Assembly (NCBI RefSeq): GCF_900090235.1
Contig: NZ_LT607750.1
Location: 1,066,501-1,130,500 of the forward strand
Direction of reading: 5' to 3'
DNA length: 64,000 nucleotides
Source: Micromonospora echinaurantiaca
GTDB lineage: Bacteria > Actinomycetota > Actinomycetes > Mycobacteriales > Micromonosporaceae
The stretch's first letter is position 1. Every line of letters begins with the position of its first letter. The notes beneath the pieces were generated by a model, which saw nothing but the letters and a program-made list of their open reading frames with translations, was not told the DNA's origin and searched no databases. Shown piece after piece: positions 55,722 to 64,000 of this stretch. A program made the position numbers and the translations under genes.

Positions 55722-56896
55722 CCCGACCCGCCGCACCGGCCGGCGCGCCCGACCCGCTGGCGGTGGTCGCCCCGCGCTATGGCACCGGCAGCCTGGCCGA
55801 CGTGCTGCCCAGCGCGCTGGCCGTGCTCGGCGTGCCCGGCGCCACCGACCCCCTCGGGCTCGCCGAGGCGCTGGCCGGGGTACGCCGGATCGCGGTGCTG
55901 CTGGTCGACGGGCTCGGCTGGTACCAGATCCCCACCGCCGCCCCGTACGCGCCGACGCTGGCCGGGCTGGCCGCGACCGCCGGTCGGCCGCTCACCTCGG
56001 GCTTCCCGTCCACCACGCCGACCAGCCTGGTGACCCTCGGCACCGGCGCCGCCCCCGGCGCGCACGGCGTGCTCGGCTTCACCGTCCGGGTGCCGGGCAG
56101 CGACCGGGTGCTCAACCACATCGAGTGGGCCGCCGACCCGGCTCCGCTGCGCTGGCAGCCGGTCCGTACCCAGTTGGAGCGGGCCCGGGCCGCCGGGGTC
56201 GCGGTGACCGTGGTGAGCCGGCCGGAGTTCGGCGGCAGCGGGCTCACCGTGGCCGCCAACCGCGGCGGCGACTACCGCGGCGCCGCCGGCGTCGACGCGC
56301 TCGCCGAGGAGATGCTGGCCGCGCTCGCCGCCGGCGCCGGGCCGACCCTGGTCTCCGGCTACCACCCCGACCTGGACCGGCACGGCCACCTCACCGGCGT
56401 CGACTCGATGCCCTGGCGGCACGCCGCCGCCGAGGTGGACGGGCTGCTCGCCCGGCTGGTGGACGGCCTGCCGGCGGACGCCGCGCTGCTGGTCACCGCC
56501 GATCACGGGCAGCTCGACGTGCCGGCCGGGCACCGCTTCGACCTGGACACCGACCCGCGGCTGCGGGCCGGGGTGCGGGTGGTCTCCGGCGAACCCCGGG
56601 TCCGCTACCTGCACGTCGCCCCCGGCGCCACCGACGACGTGGTGGGCGCCTGGTCGACGGTGCTCGGTGCCGCGGCCCGGGTACGGACCCGGGACGAGGT
56701 GGTGGCCGACGGCTGGTTCGGACCGGTGCCCGAGGAGCACCTGAGCCGGATCGGCGACGTGGTGGTGATCTGCAACGACACGTACGCGGTGATGGCCACC
56801 CGGTCGGAGAAGCCGCTGGCCTCCCGGCTGGTGGCCTACCACGGGGCGGACACCGCGGCGGAGATGACCATCCCGCTGCTGGTGGTCCGCGGCTGA
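55718..56896 (+). CDS. alkaline-phosphatase-superfamily phosphodiesterase
   Basis: 392 residues of the type I phosphodiesterase/nucleotide pyrophosphatase fold. First metal Asp in VLLVDGLGWYQ, nucleophile Thr in GFPSTTPTSLVTLGTG, further ligands in SGYHPDLDRHGHLTG, LLVTADHGQLDVP, and the last His in RLVAYHGADTAAEMTIPL. Hydrolyses a phosphodiester or pyrophosphate, substrate unknown. No signal peptide. Coupled to the methyltransferase. Confidence 0.87.
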   Translation: MTRPAAPAGAPDPLAVVAPRYGTGSLADVLPSALAVLGVPGATDPLGLAEALAGVRRIAVLLVDGLGWYQIPTAAPYAPTLAGLAATAGRPLTSGFPSTTPTSLVTLGTGAAPGAHGVLGFTVRVPGSDRVLNHIEWAADPAPLRWQPVRTQLERARAAGVAVTVVSRPEFGGSGLTVAANRGGDYRGAAGVDALAEEMLAALAAGAGPTLVSGYHPDLDRHGHLTGVDSMPWRHAAAEVDGLLARLVDGLPADAALLVTADHGQLDVPAGHRFDLDTDPRLRAGVRVVSGEPRVRYLHVAPGATDDVVGAWSTVLGAAARVRTRDEVVADGWFGPVPEEHLSRIGDVVVICNDTYAVMATRSEKPLASRLVAYHGADTAAEMTIPLLVVRG

Positions 56897-57000
56897 GCGG
56901 GTCGGCGGCCGCCCGTCCCGCTCGGTGACGCGGTCACCGGCTGACCGAGCCCGGTCCCGCCGGCGACGCTGGTCGACGGCGGGCGGCCGGTGCGGTCCGG

Positions 57001-57567
57001 TCAGCGCCCGCTGAGCCCGCCGAGCGCCCGCGCGAGGTCGTCGGCGGTGGGTGCGGACGCGGGGTCGATCAGCCACTGGATCATGGCGCCGTTGACCATC
57101 GCCATGGCGAGTCCGCCGTAGGCGCGGGCCTGCTCCTCCGAGACCTCCGCCGGTGGGATGCCGAGCACCAGCGCGGCCAGGTCCCGCCGGCCGGCGGCGT
57201 AGCCGGCCACCAGCTGCGCCCGGACCTCGGGCGCGAACTCCGCCTGGGCGTACGCCTGCACGCTGGCCACCAGGATGGCCCGCTGCTCGGGGGCGGCCGC
57301 CAGCAGGCCGTCGACGAACCCACGCAGCCGGTCCAGCGGGGTGCCGCCGGCGTCCGGTACGACAGCCGCCGCGATGGCGTCGCCCCAGGCGTCGAAGGTC
57401 TCCATGACGGCGGCGTTCAGCAGGGCGTCCTTGCTGCCGAAGTGGTAACCGATGGAGCCGAGATGAGCACCCGCCGCCGCCACGATGTCGCGGGCCGTGG
57501 TGTGCGCGTAGCCCTTCTCCACCAGGCACTTCTTCGCCCCCGCCAGCAGGTCCTCGCGCTGTCCCAT
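57001..57567 (-). CDS. TetR-family repressor
   Basis: 188 residues. HTH: DLLAGAKKCLVEKGYAHTTARDIVAAAGAHLGSIGYHFGSKDALLNAAV, with a C-terminal ligand-binding helical domain. It is divergent from a drug-efflux-type MFS gene and probably controls both through the repeats at 57586-57637. ATG 57567 has TACACT 6 bases upstream and no ribosome site: leaderless. Confidence 0.9.
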   Translation of the reverse strand: MGQREDLLAGAKKCLVEKGYAHTTARDIVAAAGAHLGSIGYHFGSKDALLNAAVMETFDAWGDAIAAAVVPDAGGTPLDRLRGFVDGLLAAAPEQRAILVASVQAYAQAEFAPEVRAQLVAGYAAGRRDLAALVLGIPPAEVSEEQARAYGGLAMAMVNGAMIQWLIDPASAPTADDLARALGGLSGR

Positions 57568-57573
57568 GCCGGC

Positions 57574-57579
57574 AGTGTA
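57574..57579 (-). promoter_or_regulatory. leaderless -10 box (TACACT) of the TetR gene
   Basis: Minus-strand TACACT ends 6 bases before ATG 57567. Confidence 0.6.
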
Positions 57580-57585
57580 GTCCAC

Positions 57586-57637
57586 CTCTTGAACATCCGT
57601 CTTGTACAGGTGTCTTGTACAAGCGTCTTGTACGAAT
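57586..57637. promoter_or_regulatory. four 13-bp tandem repeats, TetR operator
   Basis: Units start at 57586 (CTCTTGAAC), 57599, 57612 and 57625 (each GTCTTGTAC), exactly 13 bases apart. TTGTAC in the third unit lies 18 bases before the MFS -10 box, so it serves as -35. The repeats fill the gap between the TetR and MFS starts; the TetR product is the obvious ligand. Confidence 0.75.
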
Positions 57638-57638
57638 G

Positions 57639-57644
57639 TACATT
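57639..57644 (+). promoter_or_regulatory. leaderless -10 box (TACATT) of the MFS gene
   Basis: TACATT, inside the 14-bp palindrome CGAATGTACATTCG, ends 6 bases before GTG 57651; -35 TTGTAC at 57615. Confidence 0.65.
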
Positions 57645-57650
57645 CGCCGC

Positions 57651-59183
57651 GTGACGACCACCATTCCCTCCCGTGCCCGGGGCCGCGACTGGGTCGGCCT
57701 CGCCGCCCTCGTCATTCCCGCCCTCCTCGCCTCCATGGACCTGTCCATCCTGTTCATGGCCGCGCCCCTGATCAGCGCCGAACTCGGCCCCACCGCCGGC
57801 CAACACCTGTGGATCGTGGACATCTACGGGTTCGTGATGGCCGGCCTGCTGGTGACCATGGGCAGCCTCGGCGACCGCATCGGGCGCCGCCGGCTGCTGC
57901 TCCTCGGCGCCGCCGCGTTCGGGGCGGCGTCGCTGCTGGCCGCCTTCGCCACCAGCGCGGAGCTGCTCATCGCCGCCCGCGCCCTGCTCGGTCTGGGCGG
58001 CGCCACCCTCGCCCCGTCGACCCTCGCCCTGATCCGCGGGATGTTCACCGACGAGAACCAACGCCGGACCGCGATCGGGATCTGGACGGCCGGCTTCACC
58101 GGCGGCATCGCGATCGGGCCGATCATCGGCGGCTTCCTGCTGGAGCGGTTCTGGTGGGGCTCGGTGTTCGTCGTCAACGTCCCGGTCATGCTGCTGCTGC
58201 TCGTCGTCGGGCCGCTGCTGCTGCCCGAGTCGAAGGATCCGAACCCGGGGCGGTTCGACCCGCTCAGCTCGCTGCTCAGCCTAGGCGCGGTCCTGCCGGT
58301 CATCTACGCGGTCAAGCACTTTGCCGAGGTGGGGGCGAACCCGTCCTCGCTGGTCGCCCTCCTCGCCGGGCTGGCGGTCGGCGCCCTCTTCGTACGCCGG
58401 CAGCGCCGCAGCGAGCGGCCCATGATCGACGTCCGGCTCTTCTCGACGGGCTCCTTCTCGGCGGCCATCGGTGCGAACACGGCGATCACCTTCGCCAGCG
58501 CGGGCATGGGCCTGCTCGCCGTCACGTTCATGCAGACGGTGCTCGGCCTCAGCCCGTTCGACGCCGCGCTCTGGACCCTGCCCACCATCCTGGGCAGCGT
58601 GGTCGGCGTCGCCCTCGCCTCCGCCCTCGCGCCGAGCATCCGGCCCGCGGTCCTCGTCAGCACCGGGCTCGTCCTCGCCGCCGCCGGCTTCCTGCTGGTC
58701 AGCACGATGCGGGTCGACTCGCCGGTCTGGTGGCTGGTCACCAGCTACGGACTGCTCACGCTCGGCGTCGGGATGACCAGCACGTTGGCGACCTCGCTCG
58801 TGCTCACCACGGCGCCGCCCGAGCGGGCGGGAGCCGCGTCGGCGCTCTCCGAGACGAGCACCGAGTTCGGTGGCGCGCTCGGCATCGCCGTGCTGGGCAG
58901 CATCGCCGCCGGCATCTACCGGGCCGAGATGGACGCCCAGACGCCGGCCGGCCTCGACGACGGGCTCGCCGGCGCGGCCGTCGACACCGTCGGCGGTGCC
59001 CTCGCCGCGGCCGGCGAGCTGCCGGCCGAGGTGGCCGGCGCGCTGCTCGACCGCGCCTTCGCCGCCTTCACCGACGGCTTCACGGTCACCGCCGTGGTCG
59101 GCGCGGCGATCCTCCTCGTCGGAGCGCTCGCCAGTGGCGTCGCCCTGCGTCGCGTACCCGCGGGAACGGCGTCGGCCGACTGA
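57651..59183 (+). CDS. MFS efflux pump, DHA2 (14-helix) family
   Basis: 510 residues, 14 predicted helices. Motif A region LVTMGSLGDRIGRRRLLLLGAAAFG, the SMDLSILFMAAPLI first helix with the acidic residue typical of drug pumps, and LWIVDIYGFVMAGLL. Resembles QacA/SmvA-type exporters of cationic compounds. Controlled by the divergent TetR gene. GTG 57651 was chosen because the leader is absent; the reading from 57615 would include the operator. Confidence 0.9.
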   Translation: MTTTIPSRARGRDWVGLAALVIPALLASMDLSILFMAAPLISAELGPTAGQHLWIVDIYGFVMAGLLVTMGSLGDRIGRRRLLLLGAAAFGAASLLAAFATSAELLIAARALLGLGGATLAPSTLALIRGMFTDENQRRTAIGIWTAGFTGGIAIGPIIGGFLLERFWWGSVFVVNVPVMLLLLVVGPLLLPESKDPNPGRFDPLSSLLSLGAVLPVIYAVKHFAEVGANPSSLVALLAGLAVGALFVRRQRRSERPMIDVRLFSTGSFSAAIGANTAITFASAGMGLLAVTFMQTVLGLSPFDAALWTLPTILGSVVGVALASALAPSIRPAVLVSTGLVLAAAGFLLVSTMRVDSPVWWLVTSYGLLTLGVGMTSTLATSLVLTTAPPERAGAASALSETSTEFGGALGIAVLGSIAAGIYRAEMDAQTPAGLDDGLAGAAVDTVGGALAAAGELPAEVAGALLDRAFAAFTDGFTVTAVVGAAILLVGALASGVALRRVPAGTASAD

Positions 59184-59194
59184 GGCCAACGGGA

Positions 59195-59241
59195 CCGCCC
59201 GGACGGACCGGTGTCGCGTTGGCGCCGGACCGTCCGGGCGG
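59195..59241 (+). terminator. terminator hairpin after the MFS gene
   Basis: 12-bp perfect stem CCGCCCGGACGG (59195-59206) with complement at 59230-59241; the 23-base loop can pair further (CCGG-CCGG). Begins 12 bases after the stop. Confidence 0.8.
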
Positions 59242-59259
59242 AGTGTCGCAGGTGCCGGT

Positions 59260-59265
59260 TAGCCT
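59260..59265 (+). promoter_or_regulatory. leaderless -10 box (TAGCCT) of dinB
   Basis: TAGCCT ends 6 bases before ATG 59272, no ribosome site. Confidence 0.6.
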
Positions 59266-59271
59266 GCGGCA

Positions 59272-60531
59272 ATGGGTCGGAGTCAGTCGTTGCCGCGGGG
59301 CGGTGATCCCCGCTTCGGGCCGGACGCCGACGACTCCGGCTGCCCGATCCTGCACGTCGACATGGACGCCTTCTTCGCCTCGGTGGAGGTGCGCCGCCGG
59401 CCCGAGCTGCGTGGCCGGCCGGTGGTGGTCGGCGGGCTCGGCCCGCGCGGGGTGGTCAGCTCGGCCAGCTACGAGGCCCGGCGCTACGGCGTACGCAGCG
59501 CCATGCCCATCATGCGGGCCCGGGCGCTCTGCCCGGACGCGGTCTACCTCCCGCCCGACTTCACCCAGTACACGGCGGCCTCCCGGGCGGTCATGCAGAT
59601 CTTCCGGGATTTCACCCCGCTGGTCGAGCCGCTCTCCCTGGACGAGGCGTTCCTCGACGTGGCCGGCGCCCGGCGGCTGTTCGGCCCCCCGGCCGCCATC
59701 GCCCGGCTGATCCGCGAGCGGGTCGCCGCCGAACAGGGGCTGACCTGCTCGGTCGGGGTGGCGCCGAGCAAGTTCGTGGCCAAGCTCGGCTCGACCCGGG
59801 CCAAGCCGGACGGCCTGCTCGTCGTACCGGCCGGGCGGGTGCTCGAATTCCTCCACCCGTTGCCGGTGGCGGCGCTGTGGGGCGTGGGGGAGCGGGCCGC
59901 CGAGGCGCTGCGCCGGCTCGGCCTGAACACCATCGGCGATCTCGCCGAGGCGCCGCTCGGCATGCTGCGCCGCGCGGTCGGTGAGGCCTCCGCCACGCAC
60001 CTGCACGAGCTGGCCTGGGGCCGTGACCCGCGCCGGGTCAGCCCGGAGCACGTGGAGAAGTCGATCGGCGCGGAGGTGACCTTCGACGCCGACGTGGCCG
60101 ATTCGCTGGAGATCCGGCGAGCCCTGCTCGCCCTGGCCGAGAAGGTGGGCGCCCGGCTGCGCCGGGCCGGTCAGGTGGGGCGGACGGTGTCGCTGAAGGT
60201 GCGGCTGACCGACTTCCGCACCGTCAACCGCTCCCGCACCCTCGCCGTGCCCACCGACACCGCCCGCGAGGTGTTCGACACAGTCTGGGCGCTCTACACC
60301 GCGCTCGATCCGGGCGACCGGATCCGCCTGGTCGGCGTCCGGGTCGAAGGGCTCGCCGGGGCGGCGGGCGCCCCGCGCCAGCTCACCCTCGGCGCGCCCG
60401 AGCGCGGCTGGCGGGAGGCGGAAGCTGCCGCCGACGCCGCGGCTGCCCGTTTCGGGCGGTCCGTCATAGGTCCGGCCAGTCTGCTCGGTGGCCGCGACGT
60501 GCGTCGAAATGAAAATCCCCGCCGGCCATAG
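59272..60531 (+). CDS. dinB: DNA polymerase IV (Y family)
   Basis: 419 residues; translesion polymerase. Catalytic ILHVDMDAFFASVE and PLSLDEAFLDVAG, SSASYEARRYGVRSAMPI, the HhH-like WGVGERAAEALRRLGLNTIGDLA, and a C-terminal QLTLG that may bind the sliding clamp. All three catalytic acids are present, unlike ImuB. No SOS box is seen at this promoter, so it may not be damage-inducible. Confidence 0.94.
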   Translation: MGRSQSLPRGGDPRFGPDADDSGCPILHVDMDAFFASVEVRRRPELRGRPVVVGGLGPRGVVSSASYEARRYGVRSAMPIMRARALCPDAVYLPPDFTQYTAASRAVMQIFRDFTPLVEPLSLDEAFLDVAGARRLFGPPAAIARLIRERVAAEQGLTCSVGVAPSKFVAKLGSTRAKPDGLLVVPAGRVLEFLHPLPVAALWGVGERAAEALRRLGLNTIGDLAEAPLGMLRRAVGEASATHLHELAWGRDPRRVSPEHVEKSIGAEVTFDADVADSLEIRRALLALAEKVGARLRRAGQVGRTVSLKVRLTDFRTVNRSRTLAVPTDTAREVFDTVWALYTALDPGDRIRLVGVRVEGLAGAAGAPRQLTLGAPERGWREAEAAADAAAARFGRSVIGPASLLGGRDVRRNENPRRP

Positions 60532-60646
60532 GTCGTCCCGCTTTCCGACGCGCGACCCCCCTCGTAGACTTGCGGGTAAGCAGCCGGTTGGCTGCCACGG
60601 TCTGTCGGTCCGACCGGGCCGACCAACGTGACCGGGGAGGAGTGCC

Positions 60647-61042
60647 GTGCCGCTCTCGGAGCACGAGCAGCGGCTGTTCGAGCAGATCGAGCGGTCGCTT
60701 GCCGAGGACCCCAAATTCGCCTCGGCCGTGCGCGCCAGCGACCCGCGTTTCCACGCGCGGCGTCGCCTGCTCGTCGCTGCCGGCGTGATCATCGCTGGCC
60801 TGGCCCTGTTGGTCTACGGCGCGGTGATCAAGACTCCGCCGCTGGCGGTGGCGGGTTTCGTCGTCATGCTGGCCTCGGCCGCGTTCGCGGTGCAGTCGCA
60901 CCGCCGAGCGCAGTCACCCGACCTGCACGTCGTGGGCGGTACGACGAGTCGTCGCCGTCCCCGCGGCCGTGCCGGTCGACGGCCGTCGATCCTGGATCGG
61001 CTGGAGGATCGGTGGCGGCAGCGCCCGGAGGGGCACCGCTGA
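60647..61042 (+). CDS. DUF3040 membrane protein
   Basis: 131 residues. PLSEHEQRLFEQIERSLAEDPKFASAVR is the DUF3040 signature; two membrane helices follow (LLVAAGVIIAGLALLVYGAVI and LAVAGFVVMLASAAFAVQ), then a basic tail with ILDRLEDRWRQR. In actinomycetes this gene usually stands near dinB and upstream of mraZ-ftsL. Function unknown. GTG start after GGGGAGG. Confidence 0.9.
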   Translation: MPLSEHEQRLFEQIERSLAEDPKFASAVRASDPRFHARRRLLVAAGVIIAGLALLVYGAVIKTPPLAVAGFVVMLASAAFAVQSHRRAQSPDLHVVGGTTSRRRPRGRAGRRPSILDRLEDRWRQRPEGHR

Positions 61043-61087
61043 CGCCGACCCGCCGCTGAGGCGGGCACCCCCACCGCTCCAGGCGGA

Positions 61088-61107
61088 TCGCCGGGACGTC
61101 CCGGCGA
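61088..61107 (+). terminator. 20-bp palindrome after the DUF3040 gene
   Basis: TCGCCGGGAC-GTCCCGGCGA, perfect with no loop, 45 bases after the stop. Probable terminator. Confidence 0.65.
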
Positions 61108-61454
61108 CCTTTGACGTTCCTCCGCGCCCCGACCCGTCGACAGTCGGCACGCCGGCCGCCTCAGCAGGACCGCGAGGTCCAGCCAAGGGGCCGCCCCGCG
61201 CAACCCGCCCGCCGTCGCTCGGCCGACTGGCAGTCCCGTCGCGGCCCGTCCCGCCGGGCTCATTCCACCGGCGATGCGCGACGCGGCCCGCCGTCGCAGC
61301 GCAAGGTCGTGCTACTTCACGGATGTAGGGGTATCCCGCCGCGGGGAGACCACTACATCCAGGAAAGGGCGCGATCTTCGCGGTGGGCCAGCGGGCCTCG
61401 CGTTGGGCGTGGTCCGGATGGGCGGCGGGGCGACCGCCGCCCACCCGGCGTGGA
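61108..61454. other. non-coding gap between convergent genes
   Basis: About 350 bases with no credible gene. Contains an imperfect 40-bp palindrome at 61321-61360 (arms GGATGTAG and CTACATCC, inner partial pairing), flanked by ACTTCAC and AGGAAAG. Otherwise nothing recognisable. Confidence 0.55.
61321..61360. repeat. imperfect 40-bp palindrome with GGATGTAG ends
   Basis: Outer 8-bp arms are perfect; inside, GGT-A/T-CCC pairs with GGG-A-ACC across a GC centre. Size and layout resemble the palindromes at 6679 and 46901, but the sequence differs. Confidence 0.6.
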
Positions 61455-63932
61455 TCAGCGGGCCATCCGGCTGGCGAGCAGGCGGCGCGGGCTCCAGCGC
61501 AGCAGCCGGTAGCGGACCCGTCCCGTCGCCGTCACCAGGCGGGACGAGGTGTCCGCCGTGGCGAGCCGCCAGCGCAGCAGCACCGACGGCGGGAGCACCG
61601 CCGCCAGCAGCCGGGTACGCCGGTCGGCCTGCGCGGCGAGCGCGCCGCGTACCGACCGCAGGGCCGGGAGCAGCCGCTCGCCGGTGAGCGGGTCCCGCGC
61701 GTAGCGGGCACGTTCCTCCGCCCGCCCGAGCAGACGTACCGCCGTGACGGCCCCCGCGTCGGCGCTCAACGCCTCCCGGACCAGCCGGTCGGCGGTGGCC
61801 CGGGGGGTTTCGGTGCGGTCCACCCGGACCCGGTAGTCGACCAGCGTGTCGAGCAGTTCGTCCCAGGCCGCGTGGGCGTCCGCCCGGGCCCGGGCGGCGT
61901 CCACGCCGAGCACGACCATCCGCGGCCCGTCGGCGGGCGCGTCGCCGCCCGCCGACCGCACCGTCGCCGGGGCGGCAGCCGTCGCGACGCTGCGCCGCCG
62001 GCGTAGCGCCAGCCGGCGCAGCGCCGGCAGGGCGAGCAGGGCGAGCAGGGCCAGCGCGCCGCCCGCCCACCAGGGCCAGACCGGGGCCTGCTCGGCCGGG
62101 GCGGTGCCGCCCAGCGCCAGGCCGGAGTCCGGGTCCTCCTCCGGGGAGTCCGGGCCCTGCGGGCCGGCCGATGCCTCCGTGTCGCCCGGCGCGCTGGTGC
62201 TGCCCGGCGCGGGGTTCGACTCCTCGGGAGCGTCGATGTCCGGCGCCCAGGCCGAGCGGGTCGACCCCGCCACGCCGTACGCCGGGGTGGCGTCGAACGG
62301 CACCCACCCCATCTGGTCGAAGTAGACCTCGGTCCAGGCGTGCAGGTTCCGGTTGGTCAGCGTGTACGTGTCGCCGGACCGGTTGCTGCCGTTGGTGAAG
62401 CCGAACGCCACCCGGGCCGGGATGCCGGCGGCCCGGACCAGCCAGGCCATCGCGGCGGCGTACTGCTGGCAGTAGCCGGCCTTGTTGGTGAGGAAGTCGA
62501 GGATGTCCTGGCCACTGGTGCCGGTCTCGGTGCTCAGCCGGTAGACGAAGCCGTTGTCCGCCGAGAAGTAGTCGTAGATCGCCCGGACCTTGTCGTACTC
62601 GGTGTTCGCGCCGCGGATCAGCCGCTCGACCAGCGCGTCGACCTCGGGCACGTCCGGCTTGATCGTGTAGTGGACCCGCGCCGGGTGGGAGGACCCCAGC
62701 TCTCGCGCCTGCCGCAGCACGCTCGGTGTGTAGGTCAGCCGGACGTACTCGAACGAGTACTTCTTGCCGCGCGCGGACTCCCGGCCGGAGAAGACGATCT
62801 GGCGATCGGCGTCGTAGAGCCACCGGTCGTTCAGGTCCTCCGTGCGGACCGGCTGGGCGTAGACCGGCAGCAGCGGCATGTCGAGGTTGTCGGTCACCTC
62901 GACGGTGGCCCGGTAGCGGTTCTGCCCGACACCCGACCGGAGGTCCCGCGTCGGGTCCGGCAGGTCCCGGTTGGCCGCCCGGCCGCTGGGATCGTTGACC
63001 CGGAAGCCGTCGTTGCTCAGCCGGTCGGCCACCCCGAAGCGCAGGTAGAACGGCTGCTGCTCGTTGGTGGTGACCTTCACCAGGTCGGCGACCTCGGACT
63101 GGTTCAGCTGCCCGCTCAGCGCCGCGAACAGGTTGATCCGGCCGGGATTGGTGCCGACCCCCGGCCGGCCGGTGCCGGTGCCGTTGCCGGCGCCGGTGCC
63201 GAGGGTGTCCAGCAGCCCGCCGGTCATCCCCGGCACGGCCAACGGCAGCACCACCGCCAGCGCCACGCCGAGCACCGCGAGCCGCCGGCCGGCGGCGGCC
63301 AGCGGGCTGGACTCCCAGACGTCCACGTCCCGGCCGTCGCCGGTGAACCGGCGGCCGAACCGGCGTACCCGGTCCACGTTGTCGGTGACCAGCAGCCAGA
63401 GGTAGCCGGCGGCGCCGACGACGAACGGCACCGGCGGGACACTGTCCACGTAGACCGCCACCGGCACCGAGTAGATGGCGAGCATCGGCAGCCCGGCCAG
63501 CGCCGGACGGCGCAGCCCGACGGCGAGCACGTCGACCACCACGGCCACCCCGCCGATGCCGAGCACGGTGAGGAAGAGCAGCGGGTCGGTGTCCGGGACC
63601 TTCACGCCGTACGAGCGCATGTCCTGCATCGAGGCGGACAGCAGGTCGGCGAAGTGCCCGAAGGTGGCCGGGGTCGGGATGAAGGCGACCAGTTCGGTGC
63701 CGCCCGGGAAGAGCCAGGTCAGGGCCAGCGTCAGGCCGGCCACCATGGCCACCACCTGGGCCCAGAGCGGGAACCGGGCCAACCGGGCCAGCGCGGCCAC
63801 GGCGGCCACCACCGCCACCGCGATGGTGGCCTGGATCAGCCACGTCCAGCGTTCGAAGATGGCCGACAGCGGCGCGGCGGCGAGCAGCGTCGCCGCCGCG
63901 GCGACGAAGCCCAGGTTCCGGTGGGCGATCAT
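61455..63932 (-). CDS. TgpA-type membrane transglutaminase-like protein
   Basis: 825 residues. N-terminal bundle of about six membrane helices (DUF3488), an extracellular transglutaminase-like domain with Cys in NKAGYCQQYAAAMAWLVRAAGIPARVAFGF, His in NLHAWTEVYFDQMGWVPFDATPAYG and Asp after it, a Pro/Ser/Glu-rich stretch, one more helix (WWAGGALALLALLALPALRRL) and a cytoplasmic DUF4129-like tail. The activity may be protease or amidase. GGAAGG 8 bases before the ATG. It sits after a gene ending at 63949, probably DUF58, and typically a MoxR ATPase. Confidence 0.9.
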   Translation of the reverse strand: MIAHRNLGFVAAAATLLAAAPLSAIFERWTWLIQATIAVAVVAAVAALARLARFPLWAQVVAMVAGLTLALTWLFPGGTELVAFIPTPATFGHFADLLSASMQDMRSYGVKVPDTDPLLFLTVLGIGGVAVVVDVLAVGLRRPALAGLPMLAIYSVPVAVYVDSVPPVPFVVGAAGYLWLLVTDNVDRVRRFGRRFTGDGRDVDVWESSPLAAAGRRLAVLGVALAVVLPLAVPGMTGGLLDTLGTGAGNGTGTGRPGVGTNPGRINLFAALSGQLNQSEVADLVKVTTNEQQPFYLRFGVADRLSNDGFRVNDPSGRAANRDLPDPTRDLRSGVGQNRYRATVEVTDNLDMPLLPVYAQPVRTEDLNDRWLYDADRQIVFSGRESARGKKYSFEYVRLTYTPSVLRQARELGSSHPARVHYTIKPDVPEVDALVERLIRGANTEYDKVRAIYDYFSADNGFVYRLSTETGTSGQDILDFLTNKAGYCQQYAAAMAWLVRAAGIPARVAFGFTNGSNRSGDTYTLTNRNLHAWTEVYFDQMGWVPFDATPAYGVAGSTRSAWAPDIDAPEESNPAPGSTSAPGDTEASAGPQGPDSPEEDPDSGLALGGTAPAEQAPVWPWWAGGALALLALLALPALRRLALRRRRSVATAAAPATVRSAGGDAPADGPRMVVLGVDAARARADAHAAWDELLDTLVDYRVRVDRTETPRATADRLVREALSADAGAVTAVRLLGRAEERARYARDPLTGERLLPALRSVRGALAAQADRRTRLLAAVLPPSVLLRWRLATADTSSRLVTATGRVRYRLLRWSPRRLLASRMAR

Positions 63933-63948
63933 GAGGGGAGCCTTCCGT

Positions 63949-64000
63949 TCATCGCATGCCGCCGGCCACCGTCTCGGCCAGCGCCGCCCGCAACGCGAAA
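63949..64000 (-). CDS. 3' end of next gene, likely DUF58 protein (partial)
   Basis: The last 17 codons (FALRAALAETVAGGMR then stop at 63949-63951) of a gene whose start lies beyond the window. TgpA genes normally follow a DUF58 gene and a MoxR ATPase gene, so DUF58 is a contextual guess; the 16 visible residues do not prove it. Confidence 0.45.
   Translation of the reverse strand, partial: FALRAALAETVAGGMR

Noticed and set aside
56900..57000. Possible terminator between the phosphodiesterase and TetR genes
   Set aside because: Several short GC pairings (for example CTCGGT with ACCGAG) exist, but none is long enough to stand out from background.

Overview
The window is very GC-rich with almost only G or C in third codon positions. 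It lacks tRNA, rRNA, CRISPR or phage genes. Gene content (Rv2175c-type regulator next to a PASTA kinase, class II DAHP synthase, polyphosphate-type ROK glucokinase, Crp-like regulator, SAV_6107-type HEPN gene beside the mutasome, CBM2 chitinase with a Pro/Thr linker) points to an actinomycete chromosome, most likely a Micromonosporaceae member (Micromonospora-like). The genus is inferred from gene families and style; no alignment was run.

Layout. 1-6.4 kb: tail of an SRPBCC-like gene, DUF5304 protein, ROK glucokinase, EEP phosphatase, FAD monooxygenase, alpha/beta hydrolase and convergent otsA. 6.4-9.2 kb: a 700-base non-coding stretch with G-rich degenerate repeats and a palindrome, then small regulators and membrane proteins. 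9.3-16 kb: PlsC acyltransferase, a giant cyclase/ATPase regulator with an N-terminal zinc ribbon, a Crp-like regulator, RNase AS and a frameshifted flavin-fold gene. 16-20.8 kb: a phosphofructokinase with pyrophosphate-type residues, proC, a flavoprotein, NamZ-like muramidase. 21-27 kb: secreted functions (class F sortase, DUF4397 surface protein, SGNH esterase, GPx, chitinase, lipoprotein). 27-37.6 kb: a block that matches M. tuberculosis aroG-pknL-Rv2175c-idsA2-metF, with extra genes inserted. 37.6-43 kb: a leftward operon of carotenoid end-group genes (CrtI/CrtD-like desaturase, CruG-like transferase, CruF hydratase, CrtA-like oxygenase) with GNAT and YbaK genes. 43.1-50.6 kb: an SOS-box-led mutasome operon (HEPN protein, ImuA', ImuB, DnaE2). 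50.6-57 kb: TauE exporter, sugar ABC importer without its own ATPase, methyltransferase, phosphodiesterase. 57-64 kb: TetR/MFS pair, DNA polymerase IV, DUF3040, TgpA transglutaminase and the end of a further gene, a set usually found just before the mraZ cell-division cluster.

The most unusual structure is a dispersed cassette of 71-80 bases present three times (4023, 40329 reverse, 53777). Each copy lies between two same-strand genes. Its first NTGA overlaps the stop codon of the upstream gene, its last NTGA supplies the start codon of the downstream gene, and the body is open in exactly the frame that links them, encoding a 24-27 residue peptide beginning MSER and ending in an RSG(V/A)(P/A)A-type tail. 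The flanking start codons match within each copy (GTG/GTG or ATG/ATG), as a target duplication would give. It looks like a mobile or amplified element that inserts into stop/start overlaps while keeping translational coupling.

Other themes: a family of palindromes at convergent gene ends; a second palindrome family with GTGATACCT ends; many promoters in which a TANNNT box sits 6-7 bases before the start codon, implying leaderless mRNAs; and several in-gene tandem repeats.
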